Source of the DNA: Persicimonas caeni
Lineage (GTDB): Bacteria; Myxococcota_A; Bradymonadia; Bradymonadales; Bradymonadaceae
Length of the DNA stretch: 64,000 nucleotides
NCBI RefSeq assembly: GCF_006517175.1
Contig: NZ_CP041186.1
Span: 7,095,074 to 7,159,073, forward strand
Direction of reading: 5' to 3'
Part shown: positions 8,576 through 16,061 of the stretch, piece by piece
How the letters are laid out: every line of letters begins with the position of its first letter
How positions within the stretch are numbered: the stretch's first letter is position 1
The notes under the pieces: model-generated
Seen by the model: only the letters and a program-made list of their open reading frames with translations
The model's database searches: none
Told to the model about the DNA's origin: nothing
Position numbers and translations under genes: made by a program

Positions 8576-9763
8576 TCATCCGGTCGTCTGGGGCTCGGAG
8601 CCCTTGGGGAAACCCGCAGAGCGCGTTCGCTCGGAGGTATCTCGCCGGACCTCGGACGGTACCTTCTCTGACAGGGAGGTCTCGTCTCCCAAGATATCTT
8701 CGATGTAGACCAGGTTGATCAACGCGACCACGAGCACGGTCACCGGTGTGGCCACGAGCACCCCGATCAGACCGAAGAGTACGCCTGCGATGAGCTGGGC
8801 GATGAGGATCAGTGCCGGCGGAAGTGACACGGTGCGCTGCTGGATGATGGGGGTGATGAAATAGCCCTCGAGGATTTGCACGCCCACGTACAGCGCGGCG
8901 GTGTAGAGCACGAAGACCGGTGAGACAAGCAGTGCCATGAGCCCGGCGGGCACAAACGAGACGATCGGTCCGATGATGGGCACGAAGGAGAGAAGGCCGC
9001 TCAGTAGCCCGAGGACCAACGGAAGAGGAACGCCCAGGAGCCAGAGACCGATGGTCGTCAGGACCGCGACGGCGAGCATCGATAGGAGTCGCCCGACCAG
9101 CCACCAACCGAGTTGGTGCGAGATAACATCGAGGACTTCTTCGGCGCGTTCGCGCCAGTGTTTGGGCACCATACGCACGATGCCGCGCTTATAGAGGGCA
9201 GGGTCGACCGCCAAGTAAATGCCGACGGCGAGGATGAAAAAGACATTGGCCGCCACGCCGATGGCGCTCGAAAAGGCTCCGCTTATCCGTTTCCAGCCAA
9301 TCGTCTCGCTCAGCGAGCCCTGATCGAGGCTCGATACCTCGGCGACGATACTGCGCCCGAACGAGCTTCCCTTTGCCCACGACTCCAATTGGTCGAGCGC
9401 CTCGGGCACCTTTTGAGTGATCTGGCCGACCTGGCTGCTGACCGGCGGCGCGAGCAGCCATAGGGTGCCTGCGCTGAGCGCTAAGAGCCCGAAGATGACG
9501 GCGAAAAGGCTCCATCCATGGGATAGCGGGGTCTTCTCGGACAGAAAATTGGTCAACCCGCGCAAGAAGACGGCCAGCAGAACGCCGGCGAAGATGACAA
9601 GGAGCACCGAGAGCAGTCGCCAAAAGATGACGAGGCTGGCCACGATGACCACGGCGATGGTGATGGCGGTGATGACACGACCGGTGTACGAGGAAAACTT
9701 CGACCTGTCGGTCTTGTCGATGCCTTCGTCGTGTCGGTCCATTCGGGGTTCTTCGGTCGCCAT
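8576..9763 (-). CDS. AI-2E family transporter / PerM-type permease
   Basis: A 395-residue polytopic membrane protein. After a charged N-terminus of about 30 residues it has a first hydrophobic pair (VITAITIAVVIVASLVIFW and a following LLVIFAGVLLAVFL), a soluble helical region, then the C-terminal bundle with the family's proline/glycine-rich blocks LGVPLPLVLGLLSGLLSFVP and ILIAQLIAGVLFGLIGVLVA. Family members export small molecules (AI-2, or Na+/Li+ in exchange for H+), so the substrate is open. The start at 9763 has GAGG seven bases upstream. A charged tail with many Glu/Arg ends the protein. Confidence 0.88.
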   Translation of the reverse strand: MATEEPRMDRHDEGIDKTDRSKFSSYTGRVITAITIAVVIVASLVIFWRLLSVLLVIFAGVLLAVFLRGLTNFLSEKTPLSHGWSLFAVIFGLLALSAGTLWLLAPPVSSQVGQITQKVPEALDQLESWAKGSSFGRSIVAEVSSLDQGSLSETIGWKRISGAFSSAIGVAANVFFILAVGIYLAVDPALYKRGIVRMVPKHWRERAEEVLDVISHQLGWWLVGRLLSMLAVAVLTTIGLWLLGVPLPLVLGLLSGLLSFVPIIGPIVSFVPAGLMALLVSPVFVLYTAALYVGVQILEGYFITPIIQQRTVSLPPALILIAQLIAGVLFGLIGVLVATPVTVLVVALINLVYIEDILGDETSLSEKVPSEVRRDTSERTRSAGFPKGSEPQTTG

Positions 9764-9855
9764 GCGGCTACCTCGTTTGCAGGCGAAGTGCGCTTGGTCG
9801 AAAGGTAATCACTTCGGCAGCTGCGCAAACGTGGAGCCGGTGTGTGTCTGCACAC

Positions 9856-9894
9856 ACAAAAAAGCCGGCGCGCCTCGTTCGAGGTGCGCCGGCT
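9856..9894 (-). terminator. Rho-independent terminator of the GH18-like gene
   Basis: A 14-bp stem (AGCCGGCGC outer arm at 9863-9871 pairing with 9886-9894, inner pairs 9872-9876 with 9881-9885, including one G-T wobble) with the loop GTTC. Read on the minus strand it is followed by six T, about 25 bases after the stop of the upstream gene. An alternating TG/CA dyad follows at 9841-9858. Confidence 0.85.
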
Positions 9895-9917
9895 CGACAT
9901 GACCACGTCGAACTCGA

Positions 9918-11180
9918 TTACTGCTTCAAGCCAACGTAGCTGCGCGGTCCGTAGTGGTGGATCGCCACGCCGATCATGTTGCCGGCGTTGTAGTCACTCA
10001 TCAGGGTATCGATGGTCTGGTACATCGCTCCGCGACCTTCCTGCCAGAACGACTGCCAATCCTGGGCGATACTCTCCGGGCCGGTTTCGACACCGAACAT
10101 CACGGGCAGACGATCCCACGAGTCCAGGTTCTCGATGACGCCGCCGGTGATCTCTTCACCTTCGGAGTCGCCGTAGAAGTACGAGGGGTCGCCGTCACGG
10201 TTGGGGCGGTTGTCGAAGTAGTTCATGATCCCGAGGTAATCGAGCGGGCCGCCCGAGCGGTTCAAGAACTCGTAGATCGGCTTGTTGTAGTAGGCGTAGT
10301 CGGTGCCCAAGTCGCTGGCAAGCACGATGCGGTGGCCCGTCTCGGCCGTGTAGGCGTCGATGGTGGCGCGGCAGGAGTTCAAGATGTCCTTCCAGCGCTC
10401 GGTCCACTCGGCATTGTAGCCGCCCGGAAGACGGTTCTCCCACCACTGGCCGCCGTACGGTCCTTCGCGCACCGTATGCGGCTCGATGTCGAGGTGGATG
10501 CCGTCGAAGCGCTCCGCAGTATCATCGGTGCCCTTGTTGAAGGCGACGATGTCGCGGCACAGCTGCTTGGGGGCTTCGGCGTTGGCGTCGGAGGCGACCC
10601 AGATGGCCTGGCCATCGAGGTATTCGACTGCCACACCCTGCGACTTGGTGCGCTTGAGGAATGCGCGCAGGCTCTCCTGCTTGCTCGGATCGGTCAGCGG
10701 GTCGTAGCTGGCCGCCCGAACTTTGGCGAAGCGGTCGACGTTCGAATACTGGCGAGCTTCGAAGAAGATGCGGTTGATCGCCCGCGAGGCGTCGCCATGC
10801 GGGGCAGCCAGGAAATCGAGGAGCTCGTCTTGAGCGCCGCCGGTATTCTCGATGATCGCTTCGGCTCCGGGGGATTCGCTCCACACCCACAGGGCGCGGG
10901 TGTCCGATTGGCTCAAGAAGGCCATCGGGTTCGACGAGGCGGGAGCGCTGTCTTGATCAGCCGCGACCGCCTCAGACTCGTCGGTTTCGACGTCCGCGGG
11001 GGGCTCGTCGGTCTGACTGACTTGGCTCGATTCGTTCGCTTCGCTGAATTCATCGTCCCACTCGGTCGCCTCGGACTCGGGCCCGGAGTCGGTGGCGCCG
11101 CCACAGGCGGCTGCCACGAAGAGAGCGTTGAGGAGGACGATGAAAATGGCAAATTGATTGCGTACTGCGCGTTGCTTCAT
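9918..11180 (-). CDS. Lipoprotein with GH18-like TIM-barrel signature
   Basis: A 420-residue exported protein. The signal sequence ends in a lipobox-like AAAC, followed by an acidic Ser/Glu/Asp linker to about residue 85. The C-terminal two thirds read like a glycoside-hydrolase barrel: FDGIHLDIEPH matches the DG-x-x-xD-x-E pattern of GH18 chitinase-like enzymes, and downstream blocks (IVLASDLGTDYAYYN, LDYLGIMNYFDN) fit later barrel strands. If active it would cleave a polysaccharide or peptidoglycan-type sugar at the cell surface. A non-catalytic role is also possible. Upstream lies a 22-bp direct repeat (see 11188-11299), and a strong terminator follows. Confidence 0.75.
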   Translation of the reverse strand: MKQRAVRNQFAIFIVLLNALFVAAACGGATDSGPESEATEWDDEFSEANESSQVSQTDEPPADVETDESEAVAADQDSAPASSNPMAFLSQSDTRALWVWSESPGAEAIIENTGGAQDELLDFLAAPHGDASRAINRIFFEARQYSNVDRFAKVRAASYDPLTDPSKQESLRAFLKRTKSQGVAVEYLDGQAIWVASDANAEAPKQLCRDIVAFNKGTDDTAERFDGIHLDIEPHTVREGPYGGQWWENRLPGGYNAEWTERWKDILNSCRATIDAYTAETGHRIVLASDLGTDYAYYNKPIYEFLNRSGGPLDYLGIMNYFDNRPNRDGDPSYFYGDSEGEEITGGVIENLDSWDRLPVMFGVETGPESIAQDWQSFWQEGRGAMYQTIDTLMSDYNAGNMIGVAIHHYGPRSYVGLKQ

Positions 11181-11187
11181 AACTGTA

Positions 11188-11299
11188 CCGAACTGCTTGT
11201 ACTTCTCGGCACTGCCTTCGTACCGGATTGTATTGAGGGATCGGATTCACTCGCCGACCATCGGCGCTCAGTGTGATCCGAACTGCTTGTGCTTCTCGG
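11188..11299. repeat. Two direct 22-bp repeats, 90 bp apart
   Basis: The copies at 11188-11209 and 11278-11299 share CCGAACTGCTTGT, then A or G, then CTTCTCGG: one difference in 22. They lie directly upstream of the minus-strand GH18-like gene (start 11180), within its probable promoter and leader. They may be operator sites or the trace of a small duplication. The rest of the 11181-11497 gap holds no gene. Confidence 0.7.
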
Positions 11300-11497
11300 T
11301 CGTTTTGCAGTGGCTCGAGTGCCAACTGCACCTGAGAGAACAGAAGCTTGGTGGATAAATTTCACCGGCAGCGGATTTTTTCCGTGTATATGAAAAATGC
11401 GGCGCGCCGAAAATGCAGGGTGGCGGCATTGCCGGCTTGCGCGCAAAGGGGATGGAGGTAGGGCGGAGAGAGGCTAGAAAGGGCTAGGAGGGAGAGA

Positions 11498-11524
11498 AGA
11501 GAGGCGCTGCTCCGGCGCCTCTCT
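11498..11524 (-). terminator. Hairpin terminator after the 140-aa gene
   Basis: A perfect 10-bp stem (AGAGAGGCGC at 11498-11507 with GCGCCTCTCT at 11515-11524, loop of seven) starts about 35 bases beyond the stop of the minus-strand gene at 11559. Pyrimidine-rich sequence (TCTCTCCC) follows on the minus strand rather than a pure T run, so intrinsic termination is likely but not certain. Confidence 0.6.
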
Positions 11525-11558
11525 TGTTAGACCGAGTGCCCAGCGTGACCTGCAAGTC

Positions 11559-11981
11559 TTAGTTGACCTTTCGGTGCTTTCTGATCCACTCGACCGCCTC
11601 GACGGCGTCCTCGAGTGAGTCGACGTGCTTGGCCATCGGTTGGATATATCGTGGCGTCTCCGTGTCGTAGACGCCCGGTCGTGCTTCTTTGGTGGTAGTG
11701 ACGTGGGCTTCCTCTTCGGCCTCGAAGCCGAATTGCTTCCACTCTTCGAGTTGCGGCCCGAGTCGCTCACGTCCCTCCTTGGCGAGCTTGTCTCGGTTGT
11801 CCGCTTGACGGCCCGAGAAGAGAATGTGCGGTCCTGCACGCACTACACTCTTTTGCGGGTCAAACTCGGCGATAAACGCTCGGTCGGCGCTACGCCGTAC
11901 CTGTAGTCCTTCGACCTCGAAAATCACCTCGTAGCCGTCACCCAACATTTCCTGAAACTCTCTGTGCAGCTCTTTTGCCAT
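11559..11981 (-). CDS. Hypothetical protein (140 aa)
   Basis: A soluble, charged protein starting MAKELHREFQEMLGDGYEV. It reads as an alpha/beta domain of about 60 residues (IFEVEGLQVRRSADRAFIAEFDPQ) followed by a helical part and a basic end (WIRKHRKVN). No signal peptide or membrane segment. GGGGAT precedes the start. A terminator hairpin follows it, and the BON gene lies 43 bases upstream on the same strand, so the two are probably co-transcribed. I do not recognise a family. Confidence 0.65.
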   Translation of the reverse strand: MAKELHREFQEMLGDGYEVIFEVEGLQVRRSADRAFIAEFDPQKSVVRAGPHILFSGRQADNRDKLAKEGRERLGPQLEEWKQFGFEAEEEAHVTTTKEARPGVYDTETPRYIQPMAKHVDSLEDAVEAVEWIRKHRKVN

Positions 11982-12024
11982 GGGTATCCCCTTGTGTCAG
12001 CGTCACTGTATAGGCTCGAGCGAG

Positions 12025-12747
12025 TTAGGAGCGGGACTGAGACTCGTCGATCTCGAGTTCATTCTTGACGTCGCGCACGCCATACACTGTGTCGCAAATA
12101 TCCTCGACGATGCGTTTAGTGCGACGTGAGTCGACGCGTCCCGTCAGGTGGACGAGGCCGTTTTCGAGCACCTGAATCTTGGTCTCCGAGGCGTCGACGT
12201 AGGGGCTGAAGGTGAGTCGCTCGCAGATATCTTCGCGAATTCGCTCCGGCGAGCGCTCGTAGTCCTTGGGGCCACGGCCGATAAAGTGCTCCCCGCCGCG
12301 CTCGTAGGTCTCCTCGCGACCCAGATAGTCGGGTCCACCCGTTCTATAAGGGGGCGGCGTAGAGTAGGGGCCCGCCTTCGAAAAATCGTACGGATCACGG
12401 CGGCGTCCCGAGTCGCGGTGGCGCGACATCTTCTCGGGGGAGCGATGTAACTCTTCTCGGGGCGTCTGCCCTTCATCGTGGCGCGAGCGTTCGGATGCAT
12501 CCGCTCGTCTCGCGCGATGACTGGTACCGCGTTCGTCGCCCATTGCGTTGATATCGTCGAAATCGTCGGGCGAGGCATCCGGGCCCAGATCGCTGTCGTG
12601 CCAGCCGGTCGAAGCGGGTTCTCTGAAATAGGGGACGTGATAATCGTCGGGTGATTGCTCGGCGCGACCGCCGTGAGCGCCTGCGCGCCAAGACGGGCCG
12701 TGTTCGGGTTGTCGTTCGGACTCTCTATCGTGTTGGCGTGGTGCCAT
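12025..12747 (-). CDS. BON-domain protein with long disordered N-terminus
   Basis: A 240-residue protein. About 165 N-terminal residues are hydrophilic, rich in Arg, His, Asp, Ser and Gly, and look disordered. The C-terminal 70 residues match a BON domain: EDICERLTFSPYVDASEIK-like start, LVHLTGRVDSRRTKRIVEDIC and the ending VYGVRDVKNELEI. BON domains bind phospholipid or envelope components and are often stress-induced. No signal peptide is seen, unlike OsmY. Start 12747 has GGAGGA upstream; the frame extends 75 bases further without coding character. Its upstream region is the repeat field now interrupted by IS701, so promoter control may be altered by that insertion. Confidence 0.82.
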   Translation of the reverse strand: MAPRQHDRESERQPEHGPSWRAGAHGGRAEQSPDDYHVPYFREPASTGWHDSDLGPDASPDDFDDINAMGDERGTSHRARRADASERSRHDEGQTPREELHRSPEKMSRHRDSGRRRDPYDFSKAGPYSTPPPYRTGGPDYLGREETYERGGEHFIGRGPKDYERSPERIREDICERLTFSPYVDASETKIQVLENGLVHLTGRVDSRRTKRIVEDICDTVYGVRDVKNELEIDESQSRS

Positions 12748-12849
12748 GGTCGTCCTCCTTGGGAGTTCGCTAATGCAGTCGGAGGGCGTCAGTGAACGCG
12801 CACTCCGGACTTCCCAAAACATAAGCGCGGCTCACTGAGTGATGAGCGG

Positions 12850-12868
12850 TAGGGCTAAGGGTGACTAA
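12850..12868 (-). repeat. Inverted-orientation copies of the 10-bp repeat, left of IS701
   Basis: Read on the minus strand these bases contain TCACCCTTAG and the start of another CCCTA unit, the same decamer found 13 times in direct orientation at 14371-14500. Together with 14332-14350 (minus-strand TCACCTTTAG and CCCCCTTAG) they formed one block of about three inverted units before the IS701 insertion. Confidence 0.7.
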
Positions 12869-14335
12869 TACTACCTGATTACCTTCTCGCGAATCCGCAT
12901 GAACACTCGCCGTCCGACATCACGAAGCTTCGATCTCGGTCGGAGCTCTGCTGACTCAGTCGGCGGCGGTGATTCATGCGGGCCATACGGTCGTCTACAG
13001 TGGATACAATGGCCTAGTCGCTCCATGAGTGCCTCTTCAAGGTTTCGCCTGACGCGGCCAATCGACGGCGCGCGCTTCAGGGGGAAAAACCTGGCGGTGA
13101 AGCGCCAGGTAGTACATCGCGGCCATGCACAGGACCAAATGATGGTGAAACCCGCGCCACATCCGGCCCTGGTAGTCCTTGAGGCCAAGCTCCTGTTTCA
13201 GGTCTTGGTAGTCACGCTCGATTCTCCAGCGCAGCATGGCCAGACGGACAAGTCGTCTGATCGAGGTACGCTGCGAGAGGTTCGAAAACCAGTAGTGGCG
13301 CGGCTCCTTTTCGCCCTCGGGCCACTCGATGAGAAGCCATTGCTCTTCTTCGAGTTCTTTCCCGAAATGGCGACCCTGAGCAGGTACGACGCGAAGAGCG
13401 GCAAAGCGCGAGCTAAGCTCGCCCTTGGTGCCCTCGCGCCAGGTGATGGTGCAAAAAGCTTTGTCAGGCAAGGCTTTGGCCACCTCAAAAAGGGACATTG
13501 CCTCCTGGTCGTGGTGACGAAGCTTATTGGGCCGCATGACCGTCACATTCTTTCGTGTGCCGCCCATGTACTCGAGGCCTCGCATCTGCAGGCTCTTTCG
13601 AAACTCCTGATTGGCCCCAAAGTCGGCATCAGCCACCACGACCTTCTGGGCGCAGCCGGCATCGAGGAGGCGGTCGATCTGGTCGACCGCCATTTGAGGC
13701 TTGGAGCGAAACTCGATGTCTTCAGGCACACCAACTTCGGCTCGCCGGTCTGGATCGAAAGCCCACTCCTCGGGCAAAAACAGGTCCATGATCAGCGGCA
13801 GGCTCAAGGTCGAGGTCGACAGATGCACGCTGACCAAGACCTGACAGTTGGCCAGTTTGCCAAGCTCGCCGCAGTACTGATGGGCCACGCCCACGCTTTT
13901 GTCGCCCTTCTTGGGAATCCCCGACGAGTCGATAATCCAGGCACTGGCATTGGGCATGATCTGGTAGGCCAGCGCCCAGAGCCGCTCAGTGACCGCCTCG
14001 GTAGGCCACTCATTGAGCGTCGAGCGGGTCAGCTTCTGGCGATAGGCATCCGCCTTGTGCGGCGCTGGTGCCAGATGAGCGCCCGAGACCTCGCTGTTTT
14101 TGCGGTCGATCGTCAGCAGGCGCGACTGGACATACAGACCCAGGTTATCTCGCGTGGTCTTGTATCCGATGCCATCGAAGGCGTAGTCGACGAAAGCATC
14201 GAAGTCGCGAAAGTCCGAAAGCGCAGGCGTGGTCGTATCCATCGGCGTCCTCCCAGAAAGAGCGGGGGTCCAACACGGAGTCGACCTGAATGTCGGCGCA
14301 ATTCTCATTTCACGAAGCTAATCAGGTAGTACTAA
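12865..14335 (-). mobile_element. IS701-family insertion sequence with CTAA target duplication
   Basis: The element itself is 12869-14331 (1463 bp). Its ends are 18-bp inverted repeats with one mismatch (TACTACCTGATTA core at 12869-12881 and complement at 14319-14331). The 4-base direct repeat CTAA flanks it at 12865-12868 and 14332-14335, the duplication type of IS701. It carries one full-length transposase gene on the minus strand. The copy looks recent and intact. It is inserted into the 10-bp repeat field between the divergent BON and TerB-like genes. Confidence 0.93.
13037..14242 (-). CDS. IS701-family DDE transposase (401 aa)
   Basis: Full-length transposase for the family. Candidate catalytic Asp105 lies in WIIDSSGIPKKG, Asp205/207 in VVADADFG, and the Glu in the C-terminal signature WRIERDYQDLKQELGL, followed by QGRMWRGFHHHL. 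The start is set at MDTTTPALSD (14242), which has GGGAGGACG just upstream; a longer frame to 14308 reaches into the terminal region. No frameshift or stop interrupts it, so the protein may be active. Confidence 0.93.
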   Translation of the reverse strand: MDTTTPALSDFRDFDAFVDYAFDGIGYKTTRDNLGLYVQSRLLTIDRKNSEVSGAHLAPAPHKADAYRQKLTRSTLNEWPTEAVTERLWALAYQIMPNASAWIIDSSGIPKKGDKSVGVAHQYCGELGKLANCQVLVSVHLSTSTLSLPLIMDLFLPEEWAFDPDRRAEVGVPEDIEFRSKPQMAVDQIDRLLDAGCAQKVVVADADFGANQEFRKSLQMRGLEYMGGTRKNVTVMRPNKLRHHDQEAMSLFEVAKALPDKAFCTITWREGTKGELSSRFAALRVVPAQGRHFGKELEEEQWLLIEWPEGEKEPRHYWFSNLSQRTSIRRLVRLAMLRWRIERDYQDLKQELGLKDYQGRMWRGFHHHLVLCMAAMYYLALHRQVFPPEARAVDWPRQAKP

Positions 14336-14350
14336 AGGTGACTAAGGGGG
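14332..14350 (-). repeat. Inverted-orientation copies of the 10-bp repeat, right of IS701
   Basis: On the minus strand this reads CCCCCTTAG then TCACCTTTAG, in register with the units at 12850-12868 once IS701 and one CTAA are removed. A 20-base spacer (14351-14370) separates it from the direct array. Confidence 0.65.
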
Positions 14351-14370
14351 CGAAGATGTTCTATACCTTC

Positions 14371-14500
14371 TACCGCCAAGTAACCCTAAGTAGCTCTTAG
14401 TCACCCTAAATAGCTCTTAGTCACCCTAAGTAGCCCTAAGTAACCCTAAGTAACCCTAAGTAACCCTAAGTAGCCCTAAGTCACCCTTAGCCACCCCAAA
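14371..14500 (+). repeat. Thirteen tandem 10-bp repeats just ahead of the TerB-like gene
   Basis: The bases divide exactly into 13 decamers with no slip in register. The commonest are TAACCCTAAG (four times), TAGCCCTAAG (twice), TAGCTCTTAG (twice) and TCACCCTAAG or TCACCCTAAA/TTAG variants. The first (TACCGCCAAG) and last (CCACCCCAAA) are degenerate. The period equals about one helical turn. The array ends four bases before the ATG of the next gene, so it forms its promoter-proximal or leader region. Confidence 0.9.
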
Positions 14501-14504
14501 AGAA

Positions 14505-14981
14505 ATGCCCTGGAACAAACTTCGCGAAGAACTCGCCCAGTCGGACGTCATCAGTGACTTTACCCTCGAAGAGAGCCGCGCCTTTGTCGACCTGGCCGTG
14601 CTGGTCATGATGATCGACGAGCAGGTGACCACCGATGAACTTGAGGAGCTCAGCGACCAGCTCGCTGCGCTTCCCTTCGAGGATGCCGAGGAGATCGAGC
14701 GTGAGCTGGGCGACCAGATCGCCTATGCGCGCAAGACCGTCGACGAGCTGCTCGACGACAAAGACCAGATCGACTCGTATATCGCCGAGACCGCCGCCAA
14801 GATCGACGGGGACGATCACCGCCAGCACGTGCTCGAACTGTTGGCTGTGCTCGCCTACAGCGACGAAGTCGACATCCAGGAGACCGACATCTGCCATCGC
14901 GTCGGCAAGGCCTTTGGCTTCGACGAGAAGCGTATCGAAGACGCGCTGATGGACGGAGCGTTGGGTCGCGTCGGCGCCTAA
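14505..14981 (+). CDS. TerB-like protein (158 aa)
   Basis: An acidic all-helical protein. The segments SRAFVDLAVLVMMIDEQVTTDELEEL and VLELLAVLAYSDEVDIQETDI form the two related halves of a TerB-like fold, with acidic residues that in TerB bind metal. TerB domains occur in tellurite and general stress systems and in many unrelated contexts, so a specific role is not shown. No clear ribosome binding site is seen: the ATG follows directly on the 10-bp repeat array (CCCCAAAAGAA), which is unusual and suggests leaderless or repeat-dependent expression. It is convergent with the crotonase gene ten bases away. Confidence 0.7.
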   Translation: MPWNKLREELAQSDVISDFTLEESRAFVDLAVLVMMIDEQVTTDELEELSDQLAALPFEDAEEIERELGDQIAYARKTVDELLDDKDQIDSYIAETAAKIDGDDHRQHVLELLAVLAYSDEVDIQETDICHRVGKAFGFDEKRIEDALMDGALGRVGA

Positions 14982-14991
14982 CTCTCGCTGC

Positions 14992-15804
14992 CTAATCTTC
15001 GTCGCGCTCTTCGACGGCGGCTTTGAACCCTTCCTGCTCGGCGCGTTCTTTGAACGCCACCCCTTCGGGCGTGTGCCGAGCGATGCCGTCGAAGAGCGTG
15101 GCTAACATCTGCGTGCTCTCCATGCCCATGTTCGAGTAGGCCTGATTGACCAGCATTTTGTGCATCATGAGCTGGTTGAGCGGCACCGAGGCCATGCGCT
15201 CGGCGAGTTTTTCGACCGTGGTGTCGAGTTCGTCGGCGGGGACTGCCTCGCTGACTAGGCCGATACGCTCGGCCTCCTTTCCGTCGATCAAGTCTCCGGT
15301 CAACAGCATCCGCTTGGCGCGCTCGGCGCCCAGTCGGTAGACCCACATCGCCGTCGTCGGACACCCCCACACGCGCGCCGGCGGGTAGCCAATCTTGGCG
15401 TCCTCGGCCATCACGATGATGTCGCTGCACAGCGCGATGTCGCTGCCGCCGGCCACCGCAAAGCCGTGCACCTTGCACACCACCGGCTTGTGGCCGCGCC
15501 ACAGGCTCATAAAACAACGCGTGTTCTCCGACATCAGCCGATAGTCGACCATCGGGTCCCACGGCATCTCTTGGCTGCCGGGGCAGGGCCGCGGGCTCTC
15601 GGCGAAGATCTCGAGGTCGTAGCCGCTGCAGAAGGCGCGGCCGGCGCCCGATAACACGATCACGCGCACGTCGTCGTCGCGATTGGCGCGCTCGACGGCT
15701 GCTTGCAGGGCGCGCGGCATCTCTTCGTCGATGGCGTTGAGCTTGTCGGGGCGGTTGAGGGTGATGCGGGCCAAGGGGCCGTCTTTTTCGTAGAGGATGG
15801 GCAT
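14992..15804 (-). CDS. Enoyl-CoA hydratase/isomerase family protein (crotonase)
   Basis: A 270-residue crotonase-fold protein. It has the N-terminal strand ARITLNRPDKLNAI, the oxyanion-hole segments GAGRAFCSGYDLE and VHGFAVAGGSDIALCSD, and a helical C-terminus. The positions of the two catalytic Glu of classical hydratases look changed: Asp follows AGGS, and GYPPARVWGCP replaces the usual P-E-x-x-x-G context. The reaction may therefore be an isomerase, hydrolase or other member rather than a simple hydratase. CoA ester substrates are expected. It has no adjacent beta-oxidation genes. The start has no clear Shine-Dalgarno sequence, and a long palindromic element lies just upstream. Confidence 0.85.
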   Translation of the reverse strand: MPILYEKDGPLARITLNRPDKLNAIDEEMPRALQAAVERANRDDDVRVIVLSGAGRAFCSGYDLEIFAESPRPCPGSQEMPWDPMVDYRLMSENTRCFMSLWRGHKPVVCKVHGFAVAGGSDIALCSDIIVMAEDAKIGYPPARVWGCPTTAMWVYRLGAERAKRMLLTGDLIDGKEAERIGLVSEAVPADELDTTVEKLAERMASVPLNQLMMHKMLVNQAYSNMGMESTQMLATLFDGIARHTPEGVAFKERAEQEGFKAAVEERDED

Positions 15805-15839
15805 GGAGTTGGGGCTTTGTGTTTTTGGGGTGTTGAGGT

Positions 15840-16011
15840 GGCCCCTCCGTCGGCTCAGCTACGCTTCGCCGACACCTCCCCGATGCCTGAACTGCGGCCC
15901 GGGGAGGGGGATTGCACGCAAGAGACGTAGTTCAGAGATGCAATCCCCCTCCCCAGCGCGCTTTCCAGCGCAAGGGGAGGTGCCGAGCGTAGTTTGCTCG
16001 GCGGAGGGGCC
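15840..16011. repeat. Long imperfect palindrome (about 172 bp), intergenic repeat element
   Basis: The left arm begins GGCCCCTCCGTCGGCT and runs through ACACCTCCCC to GGGGAGGGGGATTGCA. The right arm is its complement from TGCAATCCCCCTCCCC through GGGGAGGTGCCGAGC to GGCGGAGGGGCC. Each arm also contains its own smaller hairpin (GCTACGCTTCGCC region and CGAGCGTAGTTTGCTCG). Similar CCCCTCCG...CACCTCCCC palindromes are familiar from intergenic regions of other bacterial genomes (from memory). It separates two minus-strand genes and could act as a bidirectional terminator or be a small non-autonomous element. Confidence 0.75.
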
Positions 16012-16061
16012 CTGCCAATAAGCAAGGGATCTCAATAATCCCACCTCTTCACAACCCCCAA

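Noticed and set aside
14371-14500. Telomere-like CCCTAA repeats, possibly a linear replicon end or eukaryotic contamination
   Set aside because: The period is 10 and not 6, bacterial genes flank both sides, and the units vary. The similarity to TTAGGG is coincidental.
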